Assembly (NCBI GenBank): GCA_963845675.1
Contig: CAWJSX010000001.1
Span: 558,001-622,000, forward strand
DNA length: 64,000 nt
Direction: 5' to 3'
Source: CAWJMD01 sp963845675
GTDB lineage: Bacteria > Actinomycetota > Actinomycetes > Actinomycetales > CAWJMD01
The notes under the pieces are model-generated. The model was given only the letters and a program-made list of their open reading frames with translations. It was not told the DNA's origin and ran no database searches. Of this stretch, positions 53,593-63,942 are shown in pieces. Position 1 is the stretch's first letter. Each line of letters opens with the position of its first letter. The position numbers and the translations under genes are program-made.

Positions 53593-54477
53593 CATGTCGG
53601 GACGACCGGATCGCGCCCACATGGCGTCCCGAACGGCCCCGGCGATCTGCTCGGGCCGGTGCAGCATGGACGCCGTGACGTGGACGACGGTCCACCCGGC
53701 CGCCTGCAGATCGTTGAGTCGCCGGCGGTCCGCCTGGAGCTGCTCTCGCAGGACGTGCCAGGCGCCGTCGTACTCGATCGCGATGCGGAGCGCCACGAGG
53801 GCCAGGTCCACCCGGGCGACCAGCCGGCCGTGGTGCAACACCTCGTACTGGGGCACGACGTCCAGGCCGTCCTGGGTCAGGAGCACGCGCACGACGGACT
53901 CGGGCACGGACTCCGCCCGAGGATCCGTGAGTGCGCAGGCGGCCCGCACCGCCACCACGTCCGGACAGTGCTGGTCCGTCAGCCAGGGGGACAGCTGTTC
54001 CAGGTCGACGAGCCCCGCGCGTGCGGCGGCATCGAGGTGGGCCACGCCCATCGACAGCGAGTGCCTGGCGGCCAGGTCGAAGGCCATCCGCAACGGTGGT
54101 GCGACGGGCACGCAGCCGATCGTCCGTGCGGCCCGGGGCATCCGGACCGCTCGGCGCACGAGCAGCCCCCGGTACGGCCCGAACGGGCGCCGCTCGTCCA
54201 CCAGCACCTCGACCGGATCACGCGGACCGGCGAGGTCGAGGCCGAGCAGAGTGGCGGCCGAGCGTCCGGTGACCATGGCCGTCGGGGGAATCAGCAGCGC
54301 AGCGGCCTCACACACCAGCGCGTGGGTCAGGGGGACCGAGGCGTGCCGGTAGACGCCCCGGAGCACCCGCACGAACGACCTGCTCCGCAGCTGGCTGCTG
54401 GTGAGCAGGTCGTCCCGTACGGCCGCCGAGCCGAGGAAGACCGGTGGCAGGAGATGGAGGGGCAGTCCGCGGGTCAT
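53566..54477 (-). CDS. DUF559 protein with AbiEi-like N-terminal domain
   Basis: The 303-residue protein starts at ATG 54477. The N-terminal 60 residues (LTSSQLRSRSFVRVLRGVYRHASVPL) resemble the winged-helix domain of AbiEi-type antitoxins. The C-terminal 110 residues are a DUF559/Vsr-like nuclease fold (RVDLALVALRIAIEYDGAWHVLREQLQADRRRLNDLQAAGWTVVHVTA). This architecture is common in actinobacteria as single genes without a toxin partner; none is visible here. The last ten codons lie inside the palindrome at 53531-53592, so the stop may have moved when the element was gained. Confidence 0.8.
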   Translation of the reverse strand: MTRGLPLHLLPPVFLGSAAVRDDLLTSSQLRSRSFVRVLRGVYRHASVPLTHALVCEAAALLIPPTAMVTGRSAATLLGLDLAGPRDPVEVLVDERRPFGPYRGLLVRRAVRMPRAARTIGCVPVAPPLRMAFDLAARHSLSMGVAHLDAAARAGLVDLEQLSPWLTDQHCPDVVAVRAACALTDPRAESVPESVVRVLLTQDGLDVVPQYEVLHHGRLVARVDLALVALRIAIEYDGAWHVLREQLQADRRRLNDLQAAGWTVVHVTASMLHRPEQIAGAVRDAMWARSGRPDMADRGLSAV

Positions 54478-54567
54478 GCACGAACCCTCGGGCCGGGTGG
54501 GCGCCCGTGCCAGAGCTCCGGGTCGCCTGTGGACGAGGTGCACGGTCACGTCGAGGCTGTGGACGCC

Positions 54568-54677
54568 GCCGCAGATCGTGGCCGATCTGCGACTCGGGGC
54601 CCCCTCGGCGCCGCAGATAGTGGCCGATCTGCGACTCGGGGCCCCCTCGGCGCCGCAGATAGTGGCCGATCTGCGAG
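54568..54677. repeat. Tandem repeat: 42-bp unit, 2.6 copies, GCAGATC family
   Basis: Units start at 54568, 54610 and 54652 and each carries GCAGAT-N8-ATCTGC, followed by CTCGGGGCCCCCTCGGC. The first unit has GATC where the others have GATA. It is the same core as the palindromes at 18094 and 53531. The repeat lies between the DUF559 and PAC2 genes, both on the minus strand. Together the three sites look like a repeat family. It is not a CRISPR array: the repeats are back to back without spacers. Confidence 0.75.
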
Positions 54678-54690
54678 GGGGAGGAGGGGG

Positions 54691-55593
54691 TCAGGTGCGG
54701 GTGGGACCTGCGGCAGGACCCTCGTCGCCCCGACGACGGAGGTAGCGCTCGAACTCGCGCGCGATGGCCTCGCCGGTGGCCTCGGGGAGCTCCGCGGTGT
54801 CCTTGGCCTCCTCGAGCTGACGGACGTACTCGCCGATCTCGTCGTCCTCCCCGGCGAGCTCGTCGACGCCGTGCTCCCAGGCCTGCGCCTCCTCGGCCAG
54901 GTCCCCGAGCGGGACCGCCACGTCGACGAGCTCCTCGACGCGGCTGAGCAGGGCGAGAACCGCCTTGGGGGACGGGGACTGCCCGACGTAGTGCGGGACC
55001 GCCGCCCACAACGACAGCGCGGGGAGCCCGCGGTTCGTCGCCGTGTCCTGCATCACGCCGACGATGCCGGTGGGGCCCTCGTACGTCGACTCGTGCAGCG
55101 CCAGACGCTGCAGCAGGTCGGTGTCGGCGCTCGTGGTCGTGACCGGGATCGGGCGCGTGTGCGGCACGTCCGCCAGCAGGGCGCCGAGCGTGATGAGCAT
55201 GGTCGCGTCGTGGGCGGCCAGGTGCCCCAGCACCTCGTCGGTGTACCGGCGCCAGCGCATGGACGGCTCGATGCCGCGCACGAGGATCACGTCGCGCTCG
55301 GAGCCCGGCGGTCGCGCCCAGCTGAGCCGGGTCGTCGGCCAGGTGATGCGCCGTCGTCCGTCGTCCGCGATGGCGACCATCGGACGGGTGACCTGGAAGT
55401 CGTGGTACTCCTCGGGGTCGAGTGCGGCCAGGGGCTTGGCGTCCCACACGTCGTGCAGGTGCGCCACCGCGCCGCTCGCGGCCTCGGCGGCGTCGTTCCA
55501 CCCCTCGAAGGCCGCCAGCACCACCGGGTCGCGCAGCTGCGGCACCGACTCCTCGCTCACTCCCGGACCACCCGTCCTCGTCATTGCCCCCAC
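54691..55593 (-). CDS. PAC2 family protein (proteasome assembly chaperone-like)
   Basis: The 300-residue protein starts at GTG 55593 or ATG 55584. It reads LRDPVVLAAFEGWNDAAEAASGAVAHL, SERDVILVRGIEPSMRWRRYTDEVLGHLAAHDATMLITLGALLADVPHTRPIPV and PTGIVGVMQDTATNRGLPALSLWAAVPHYV, which define the PAC2 fold. Actinobacteria have a proteasome, and PAC2-like proteins are thought to work near it, but this has not been settled. The acidic helical tail DLAEEAQAWEHGVDELAGEDDEIGEYV is typical. Confidence 0.9.
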   Translation of the reverse strand: MGAMTRTGGPGVSEESVPQLRDPVVLAAFEGWNDAAEAASGAVAHLHDVWDAKPLAALDPEEYHDFQVTRPMVAIADDGRRRITWPTTRLSWARPPGSERDVILVRGIEPSMRWRRYTDEVLGHLAAHDATMLITLGALLADVPHTRPIPVTTTSADTDLLQRLALHESTYEGPTGIVGVMQDTATNRGLPALSLWAAVPHYVGQSPSPKAVLALLSRVEELVDVAVPLGDLAEEAQAWEHGVDELAGEDDEIGEYVRQLEEAKDTAELPEATGEAIAREFERYLRRRGDEGPAAGPTRT

Positions 55594-55677
55594 CCCGCGA
55601 CGGGGGCTACGCCGACGGGGTTCCGCCGACGGTGTTCCACCCTACGGTTGCGCCCTCGCCGCGTGTTGCCCCCCGCC

Positions 55678-55683
55678 TAGACT
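55678..55683 (+). promoter_or_regulatory. Possible -10 box (TAGACT) of metH
   Basis: TAGACT lies 57 nt before the metH ATG, leaving a leader of about 50 nt that contains a GTCCCG-N5-CGGGAGAC hairpin (about 55712-55733). That is too short for a known cobalamin or SAM riboswitch. Confidence 0.35.
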
Positions 55684-55740
55684 GGCGAGTCGGCGGGCGC
55701 CGCAGGACCGAGGCGTCCCGAACCACGGGAGACGGACACA

Positions 55741-58700
55741 TGACGGCACGGGCCGACCAGCTGCGTCAGGCGATGACCGAGCGCGTGCTCGTCGCCGACG
55801 GCGCCATGGGCACGATGCTGCAGGCCGCCGACCCGTCGCTGGACGACTTCCAGGGCTACGAGGGCTGCAACGAGATCCTCAACGTCACGCGGCCGGACGT
55901 GGTCCGCTCCGTGCACGACGCGTACTTCGAGGTGGGCGTCGACGCCGTCGAGACGAACACCTTCGGCGCCAACTGGGCCAACCTCGGTGAGTACGACATC
56001 GCCGACCGCATCTACGAGCTCGCCGAGGCCGGCGCGCGGATCGCGGCGGAGGCGGCCGACCACTGGTCGACGCCGGAGAAGCCTCGCTTCGTCATCGGGT
56101 CGGTCGGTCCGGGCACCAAGCTGCCCTCGCTGCTGCACGCCCCCTACTCCACGCTGCGCGACGCCTACGCGGAGCAGACGCGCGGCCTCGTCGACGGCGG
56201 GGCCGATGCCGTCCTGATCGAGACCTCGCAGGACCTGCTGCAGGCGAAGGCGGCCGTGGTCGGTGCGAGGCGCGCGATGACAGCCGCCGGTGTCAGCCTC
56301 CCGGTGTTCGTGCAGGTCACGGTCGAGACCACCGGCACGATGCTGATGGGGTCGGAGATCGGTGCCGCCCTCACCGCGCTCGAGCCCCTCGGCATCGACG
56401 CGATCGGGCTCAACTGCGCCACCGGCCCGGCCGAGATGAGCGAGCACCTGCGCCACCTGTCCCGCCACTCGACCGTCCCGGTCACGTGCATGCCGAATGC
56501 CGGCCTGCCGATGCTGACGAAGGACGGGGCCAGCTACCCCCTGACGCCCGAGGAGCTGGCGGCGGCGCACACCCAGTTCGTCGCCGAGTTCGGCCTCACG
56601 CTGGTCGGTGGCTGCTGCGGGACGACGCCGGAGCACCTGGCCAGGGTGGTCGAGGCGGTCGGCGGCCGACCTCTGACCACGCGCCGGCCCCGGCCCGAGC
56701 ACGGCGTCGCCTCCCTGTACTCCGCCGTGCCCGTTCCGGCAGGACGCGTCCTTCCTCACGATCGGCGAGCGGACGAACGCCAACGGCTCCAAGGCGTTCC
56801 GCGACGCCATGATCGAGGAGCGGTGGGACTCCTGCGTGGAGATCGCACGCGACCAGACGCGCGACGGGGCGCACCTGCTGGACGTCTGCGTCGACTACGT
56901 CGGCCGCGACGGCGTGCAGGACATGCGCGAGGTGATCAGCCGGTTCGCGACGTCGAGCACGTTGCCCATCGTGCTGGACTCGACCGAGCCCCAGGTCGTC
57001 GAGGCCGGGTCTGGAGATGCTCGGCGGCCGCGCGGTGATCAACTCCGTCAACTACGAGGACGGGGACGGGCCCGGGTCGCGCTTCACGCGGATGATGACG
57101 GTGGCCAAGGAGCACGGGGCCGCGGTGATCGCGCTGACGATCGACGAGGAGGGGCAGGCGCGCACGAGCGAGCACAAGGTCGCCATCGCGAGCCGCATCA
57201 TCGAGGCGCTGACCGGCGAGTGGGGCATGCGGGTCCAGGACATCATCGTCGACACGCTCACGTTCACCCTGGGCACCGGGCAGGAGGAGAGCCGCGGCGA
57301 CGGGGCCCAGACGATCGAGGCGATCCGCGAGCTCAAGCGGCGCTACCCGGAGGTGCAGACGACCCTCGGCCTCTCGAACATCTCGTTCGGTCTGAAACCC
57401 GCTGCGCGCCAGGTGCTCAACTCCGTCTTCCTGCACGAGTGCACCAAGGCGGGTCTCGACTCGGCGATCGTGCACGCGGCGAAGATCGTGCCCGTCGCGC
57501 GCATCCCTGCGGAGCAGCACCAGGTGGCGCTCGACCTCGTCTACGACCGCCGCACCTGGTCGGGAGAGCCGGGGGAGAGCGAGGTCACCTACGACCCGCT
57601 GAGCCGCTTCCTCGAGCTGTTCGAGGGGGTCGACGCCACCACGCTCAAGGCGTCGCGCGCCGACGCACTGGCCGCGCTGCCGCTGGAGAAGCGGCTGGCG
57701 CAGCGCATCGTGGACGGCGAGCGCCAGGGACTCGAGGACGACCTGCAGGCGGCCCTGGACAAGGGTCACAGCGCGCTCGACATCATCAACGACCACCTGC
57801 TCGACGGCATGCGCACCGTCGGTGAGCTGTTCGGTCGTGGGGAGATGCAGCTGCCGTTCGTGCTCCAGTCGGCCGAGGTGATGAAGGTCGCCGTCGCGTT
57901 CCTCGAGCCCCACATCGAGGGCGCGGCGGACGGCGGCAAGCGGCAGGCGAAGGCGAAGATCGTGCTGGCCACGGTCAAGGGCGACGTGCACGACATCGGC
58001 AAGAACCTCGTCGACATCATCCTGTCGAACAACGGCTACGACGTCGTGAACATCGGGATCAAGCAACCCATCTCGGAGATCATCCGCGCGGCCGAGGAGC
58101 ACGACGCCGACGCCATCGGGATGAGCGGCCTGCTCGTGAAGTCGACCGTGATCATGAAGGAGAACCTCGAGGAGCTGAACTCGCGCGGCGTCGCCGCCCG
58201 CTGGCCCGTGCTGCTCGGCGGCGCCGCCCTGACGCGTGCCTACGTGGAGAACGACCTCGCCGAGGTCTACCAGGGCGAGGTCCGGTACGCCCGGGACGCC
58301 TTCGAGGGCCTGCGGCTGATGGACGCCGTCGCCGCCGCGCGGTCCACCCCGGGCGAGCAGCCCGGCGCAGACGCTGCCGCCGTTGCGTCCTCGCCGGGTC
58401 CGGCAGGTCCGCCAGGTCGACGTCGACGCCCCCGTCGACAACAGCCGCTCGGACGTCGCCACCGACAACGAGGTGCCGACCCCGCCGTTCTGGGGGACGC
58501 GCGTCGTCAAGGGCGTCGCGCTGGCCGACTACGCCTCCTACCTCGACGAGCGGGCCACGTTCCTCGGCCAGTGGGGGCTGCGGCCCACCCGCGGCGGGGA
58601 CGGCCCCGGCTACGACGAGCTGGTCGAGACCGAGGGTCGACCGCGGCTGCGGATGTGGCTGGACCGCATCCACACCGAGGGGATGCTGGACGCGGCCGTG

Positions 58701-59304
58701 GTCTACGGCTACTTCCCGTGCTGGAGCGAGGGCAACGACGTCGTCGTGCTGCACCACGAGGGCGACGGCACGGACGGCGTGCCCGGCACCGAGCGCCTGC
58801 GGTTCTCCTTCCCGCGGCAGCGGCGCGACCGACGGCTGTGCCTGGCCGACTTCTTCCGCTCAAGCGAGCAGGTCGAGGCCGAGGGCCGCCCGGACGTGCT
58901 GCCCTTCCAGCTCGTGACGATGGGGGACGCGTGGTCCGCAGGCGACGGCCGTGCTCTTCGAGCGGAACGCCTACCGCGACTACCTGGAGCTGCACGGGCT
59001 CTCGGTGCAGCTGACCGAGGCGCTGGCGGAGATGTGGCACGCCCGGGTCCGGTCCGAGCTCGGCTTCGGCGTCGACGACTCGGGTGACCTCAAGGGCATC
59101 CTCGACCAGGAGTACCGCGGGTCGCGCTACTCCTTCGGCTACCCGGCCTGCCCCGACCTCGAGGACCGCGCGAAGATGGTGGAGCTCCTGCGCCCGGAGC
59201 GCATCGGCGTCGAGCTCTCCGAGGAGCTGCAGCTGCACCCGGAGCAGTCCACCGACGCGCTGGTCGTCCACCACCCCGAGGCCAAGTACTTCAATGCCAC
59301 CTGA
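55741..59304 (+). CDS. metH: Cobalamin-dependent methionine synthase, frame broken several times
   Basis: Modules in order: homocysteine-binding (ADGAMGTMLQAADPSLDDFQGYEGCNEIL...GGCCGTTPEH, zinc Cys), pterin-binding (SFLTIGERTNANGSKAFRDA), helical cap (INDHLLDGMRTVGELFGRGEMQLP), cobalamin-binding (VKGDVHDIGKNLVDIILSNNGYDVVNIG with the B12-binding His) and the SAM-activation domain to the end. The total of 1188 codons is right. Frame changes lie near 56736, 57010, 58395 and 58945; removing one C near 56735 gives AVPFRQDASFLTIGERT. It transfers a methyl from methyltetrahydrofolate to homocysteine. The HAD gene follows. Confidence 0.85.
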
Positions 59305-60012
59305 GCACCGCCCCGCCGCCAGCCGTTCCTCCCGCGTGACGCGCTCAACCGACGCCAGCCCTGCCGACCGCCGTGCTGTGGGACCTGGACGGGACCCTCG
59401 TCGACACCGAGCCCTCGTGGATCGAGGCCGAGTACGCGCTGGTGCGCGACCACGGCGGCGAGTGGAACGACGCGCACGCGCACGCGCTGGTCGGCAACCC
59501 GCTGATGGTCTCTGCGGAGTACGTGATCGAGCACGGTGGCGTCGACCTGCCGGCGGCGGCGATCGTGCAGATCCTCAGTGACCACGTGACCGCGCGCATC
59601 CGGCGGGGAGCACCGTGGCGTCCGGGCGCGGTGGAGCTGCTCGTGCGGCTGCGTGACCTGGGCGTCCCGCAGGCCCTGGTGACGATGTCGTGGCTGCCGA
59701 TGGCGCAGGCCGTCGTCGACCAGCTGCCGCCGGGCGTCTTCGCCTCGGTGGTGACGGGCGACCGGGTCACGCACGGGCAAGCCTCACCCGAGCCGTACCT
59801 GACGGCGCTGACCGAGCTCGGGGTCGACGCCGAGGGCGCCGTCGCGATCGAGGACTCGCCCACCGGCCTCGCCTCCGCGGAGGCAGCGGGCCTCGCCACG
59901 CATCGCGGTGCCGCACGTGGTCCCGGTGGGATCCGCGCGGGTCGACGGGTCGTCGCCTCCCTCGAGGGCCTCGGCACCGCACGATCTGCGGTCACCTGTA
60001 TCCAAACCGTGA
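59294..60012 (+). CDS. HAD-IA family phosphatase, frame broken at both ends
   Basis: The core VLWDLDGTLVDTEPSWIEAEYALV (nucleophile Asp), ALVTMSWLPMAQAVV and AVAIEDSPTGLASAEAAG are intact in one frame. The start is uncertain: GTG 59373 falls exactly at the first motif. ATG 59294, which overlaps the metH end, would give a normal N-terminus if one C near 59360 is surplus. The tail also changes frame near 59900 and 59985, so the end is estimated (HDLRSPVSKP, stop near 60012). Substrate unknown. Confidence 0.65.
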
Positions 60013-60144
60013 CGTCTGTTCGCGCTCCGGGACCGTTCTCGGGCCGAACTTCTCGCACTAGGGTCGGCGGTGCTGCCCGGACGGGTGGTCTTGCCCCGGC
60101 GTCGCGGCCTACCCGGCTGGGCGCCCTGCACGATGAGGTGAACG

Positions 60145-61843
60145 ATGCGACTGAGCAGAAGCTCCGGCGGCCGTCGGATGGCCGGCCCGCGCGCTGGCCG
60201 GCGTGGCGTGGCGTACTCGCCCTGACGCTGACGGCCTGTGCCGAGAGCGGCCGCGATGACGGTTCGTCCGACGACCCGGAGGCGAGCGGCGGCACGTTCG
60301 TCTTCGCCGCGTCGTCCGACCCGGTCGTCCTCGACCCCGCCTTCGCCAGCGACGGTGAGACGTTCCGCGTGGCCCGGCAGATGTTCGAGGGTCTCGTCGG
60401 CACGGTGCCCGGCACCGCCGACCCCGCCCCGCTGCTGGCCAAGAGCTGGACGAACACCGACGACGGCCTCAACTACACGTTCGTGCTGGAGGAGGGCGTC
60501 ACGTTCCACGACGGCACCGACTTCAACGCCGAGGCGGTCTGCGCGAACTTCGAGCGCTGGTACAACTGGTCGGGGCTGCTGCAGTCGCCGAACATCACGG
60601 CCTACTACTCGGACATCTTCCAGGGCTTCAAGACCAACGACGACCCTGCGCAGGGTGAGGCCATCTACGAGTCCTGCTCGGCCGACTCGGAGTTCGAGGC
60701 GACCATCACGCTGACGCGTCCGTTCGCGGCGTTCCCGTCCGCGCTGTCGCTGCCCAGCCTTCTCGATGCAGTCGCCCACGGCGATGGAGGAGTACGACGC
60801 CGACAACGTCGGCGGCACCGAGGACGACGTCCGGTTCAGCAGCTACGGCACCGAGCACCCCACGGGCACCGGCCCCTTCGTGTTCGACAGCTGGGAGCGC
60901 ACCCAGTCGGTGACGCTGAAGCGCAACGACGACTACTGGGGCGAGAAGGCCAAGCTCGACGAGGTCATCATCCAGACGATCTCGGACGGCAACGCCCGCC
61001 TGCAGGCGCTGAAGAACGGGGAGATCGACGGCTACGACCTGGTCGCCCCCGGTGACCTCGAGGGCCTGAAGGCCGACGGCTTCACCATCGAGCAGCGTCC
61101 CGCGTTCAACGTGCTGTACCTGGGCATGAACCAGACCGACCCGGCGCTGGCCGACATCAAGGTGCGCCAGGCGATCGCCCACGCGATCGACAAGGAGGCC
61201 GTGATCTCGCAGTCGCTGCCCGAGGGCACGACCGCCGCGACGCAGTTCATCCCGGAGGTCGTCGCCGGCTTCTCGAGCGACGTCACGACCTACGAGTACG
61301 ACCCGGAGAAGGCCAAGGCGCTCCTGGCCGAGGCGGGGCAGAGCAACCTGACCCTGCAGTTCAACTACCCGACGGGCGTCTCCCGCCCGTACATGCCCTC
61401 CCCGGAGGACACGTTCGTCGCGCTGAAGTCCGCAGCTCGAGGCCGTCGGCATCACCGTGACGCCGGTCGCGCGACCAGTGGAGCCCGGACTACCTGGACA
61501 AGATCCAGGGCACCCCGGACCACGGCGTGCACCTGCTCGGGTGGACCGGTGACTACAACGACACCGGCAACTTCGTGGGCGTCTTCTTCGGTCGCGAGAA
61601 GCCGGAGTGGGGATTCAACAACCCGGAGCTCTTCTCGGCTCTCAGCGAGGCCGCGGCCGCTGCCGACCGTGGACGAGCAGGCCCCGGCCTACGAGGAGAT
61701 CAACAACGACCGTGATGGACTTCCTGCCGGGCGTGCCGCTGGCGCACCCGACGCCGTCGCTGGCCTTCGCCCCCGAGGTCCAGGGCTACGAGTCCAGCCC
61801 GGTTCAGGACGAGGTCTGGAACGGCATCACCATCGAGGGATAG
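60145..61843 (+). CDS. Family 5 extracellular solute-binding lipoprotein (peptide importer), frame broken
   Basis: ATG 60145 follows TGAGGTG. A signal peptide (basic start, LALTLTAC lipobox near 60235) leads to GGTFVFAASSDPVVLDPAFASDGETFRVARQMFEGLVG, LNYTFVLEEGVTFHDGTDFNAEAVCANFERW and NNDYWG-like motifs, then IKVRQAIAHAIDKEAVI and LLGWTGDYNDTGNFVGVFF. These define the DppA/OppA family. About 566 codons is right. At least five frame changes occur (near 60200, 60760, 61430, 61515 and 61660). It captures peptides or similar ligands for the two permeases downstream. Confidence 0.75.
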
Positions 61844-61862
61844 CTCGACCGCGACCGGCAAC

Positions 61863-61895
61863 GGGGGCTCGGCGGGTACGTACCGCCGGGCCCCC
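61863..61895 (+). terminator. Strong hairpin between binding-protein and permease genes
   Basis: GGGGGC...TAC (61863-61879) pairs with GTACCGCC...GCCCCC (to 61895) with one bulge and one G-U pair. It lies 20 nt after the binding-protein stop and before the first permease. Such hairpins in ABC operons protect the upstream mRNA or reduce read-through, so that more binding protein than permease is made. Confidence 0.55.
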
Positions 61896-61976
61896 GTCGC
61901 CGCCCGGGTACTCTCCACTCCCCGCGAGGACTGTCGCCCACCCCACCCCGGCCCCACCCGGGGGTAAGGACTGAGC

Positions 61977-62981
61977 ATGCTGAGATTCACGTTGCGCCGG
62001 CTGGCGCTGATGGTGCCCGTCCTGGTCGGCCTGAGCGTGCTGCTGTTCGCGTGGCTCCGCCTGCTGCCGGGCGACCCGGCGACGGCCCTGCTCGGACAGC
62101 GCGCGACCCCCGAGGGGATCGCGCGGGTGAACGCCCAGTACGGCTTCGACCGACCGGTCGTCGAGCAGTACCTCACGTACGTGGGAGCGCTGCTGCAGGG
62201 AGACTTCGGCGAGTCGACCCGCACCGGCGAACCGGTGGTGAGCAGCTTCCTCGAGCGCTTCCCGGCGACCATCGAGCTGACGCTGGCGGCCTTGCTCTTC
62301 GCGATCGTCATCGGCATCCCGCTCGGCTACTACGCGGCGCGTCACCACGGCGGACCGATCGACGCCCTCTCCGTCGGCGGCTCGCTGGTCGGCGTCGTGA
62401 TCCCCGTGTTCTTCCTGGCCTACCTGCTCAAGTACGCGTTCGCCCTCCAGCTGGGATGGTTCCCGACGGCCGGACGCCAGGGGGCGCGGATCGACGCCAC
62501 CCACATCACGAACTTCTACGTGCTCGACGGGTTGCTGACGCGTGAGTGGGACGCTGCCGGCGACGCGCTCATGCACCTGGTGCTTCCCGCGGTCGCCCTG
62601 GGGACCATCCCTCTCGCCATCATCACCAGGATCACCAGGGCCTCGGTGCTCGAGGTACTGGGGGAGGACTACGTCCGGACGGCGCGGGCCAAGGGGCTGG
62701 CGGCGGGCCTGGTCCGCCGCCGCCACGTCCTCCGGAACGCCATGCTGCCGGTCGCGACCACGATCGGCCTCCAGACCGGGCTGCTGCTCTCCGGAGCCGT
62801 GCTGACCGAGACGGTCTTCGCGTTCAACGGGTTGGGGCAGTACCTGTTCCAGGCGATCTCGCAGCTCGACTATCCGGTCCTCCAGGGGTTCATCCTGTTC
62901 ATCGCCTTGATGTACGCCGTGATCAACCTCGTCGTCGACCTGACCTACGGCCTCATCGACCCGAGGGTGCGTGTGTCATGA
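61977..62981 (+). CDS. Peptide ABC transporter permease (DppB type)
   Basis: This intact 334-residue protein begins LRFTLRRLALMVPVLVGLSVLLFAWLRLLPGDPATALLG, the DppB/OppB N-terminus. It has six helices and the EAA-like loop YVRTARAKGLAAGLVRRRHVLRNAMLPV. Its stop overlaps the DppC start (ATGA). It forms half of the membrane channel of the importer whose binding protein is at 60145. Confidence 0.92.
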   Translation: MLRFTLRRLALMVPVLVGLSVLLFAWLRLLPGDPATALLGQRATPEGIARVNAQYGFDRPVVEQYLTYVGALLQGDFGESTRTGEPVVSSFLERFPATIELTLAALLFAIVIGIPLGYYAARHHGGPIDALSVGGSLVGVVIPVFFLAYLLKYAFALQLGWFPTAGRQGARIDATHITNFYVLDGLLTREWDAAGDALMHLVLPAVALGTIPLAIITRITRASVLEVLGEDYVRTARAKGLAAGLVRRRHVLRNAMLPVATTIGLQTGLLLSGAVLTETVFAFNGLGQYLFQAISQLDYPVLQGFILFIALMYAVINLVVDLTYGLIDPRVRVS

Positions 62982-63935
62982 GCGTTCTCCAGACCCCTCC
63001 GAGCGGTTCGGCGGACGCGACGTCCGCCGTCACGATCGACGACCTCGTCGGTCACGTCGGGCCGGACGAACGGGGCGTCAGCCTGTGGCGGGGTGCCTGG
63101 CACCGCCTGCGACGCAACCCCACGGCCATCTTCGGCGCGCTGATCGTGTCGGTCTTCATCCTCGTGGCGGTCTTCGCCCCGCTGATCGCCCCGTACGAGC
63201 CCGGCGGGGCGCAGTGGAACAACCAGATCACCCCGTCGTCGGTGCCGGGGCCGTCGGACGAGCACCTGCTCGGGCTCGACTCGTTCGGGTCCGACCTGTT
63301 CACCCAGCTCGTGTTCGGGGCGCGCAAGTCCCTCATCATCGGCGTCGTGTCGACCGCGCTGGGCCTGACGGCAGGTGCCGCGCTGGGCCTGCTCGCCGGC
63401 GCGATCGGCGGCGTCGTCGACACCATCGCCATGCGCTTCGTGGACATCATGCTGTCGATCCCGAGCCTGCTGCTCGCGGTCAGCGTCGCTGCCGTCGTGG
63501 GCCGCAAGCCGATCGCGCTGATGATCGCCATCGGGGTGGTGCAGATCCCCATCTTCGCCCGGTTGCTGCGCGGATCGCTGCTGCAGCAGACGGCACGCGG
63601 ACTACGTCCTGGCGGCGTCGTCCCTCGGGCTGCGCCGACGCACGGTGGTGATGAGCCACATGCTGCCGAACTCGCTGGGCCCGTTGATCGTCCAGGCCAC
63701 GCTGGTCCTGGCGACGGCGATCATCGAGGTCGCGGCACTGTCGTACCTCGGCCTCGGTGAGCCGAGCCCGACCGTGGCCGAGTGGGGGCGCATGCTCGTC
63801 AAGGCGCAGGAGCGACTCGAGAACGACCCGCACCTGGCTCTGTTCCCAGGCCTCTGCATCGCCGTCACCGCGCTCGGCTTCACGCTGCTCGGTGAGGCCC
63901 TGCGCGAAGCCCTCGATCCCAAGTTCCGGCGGTGA
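62978..63935 (+). CDS. Peptide ABC transporter permease (DppC type), one frameshift
   Basis: From ATG 62978: an N-terminal cytosolic part, then LWRGAWHRLRRNPTAIFGALIVSVFILVAVFAPLIAPY, HLLGLDSFGSDLFTQLVFGARKSLIIGVVST and IPSLLLAVSVAAVVGRKPIALMIAIG. Near 63598 an extra G breaks the frame; removing it gives ADYVLAASSLGLRRRTVVMSHMLPNSLGPLIV. The rest, AALSYLGLGEPSPTVAEWGRML, ends normally at 63935. It pairs with the DppB-type permease. The length of about 319 codons is normal. Confidence 0.85.
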
Positions 63936-63942
63936 ACCGCGC

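Noticed and set aside
53566..54477. AbiE-type toxin-antitoxin system
   Set aside because: Only an AbiEi-like N-terminal domain is present; there is no nucleotidyltransferase toxin gene, and the neighbours are mshC and PAC2.
54568..54677. Possible CRISPR array
   Set aside because: The 42-bp units are directly joined, near identical, only 2.6 copies, and there are no spacers or cas genes.
55684..55740. Riboswitch before metH
   Set aside because: Only about 50 nt lie between the likely transcription start and ATG. One small hairpin is visible and no conserved cobalamin or SAM core.
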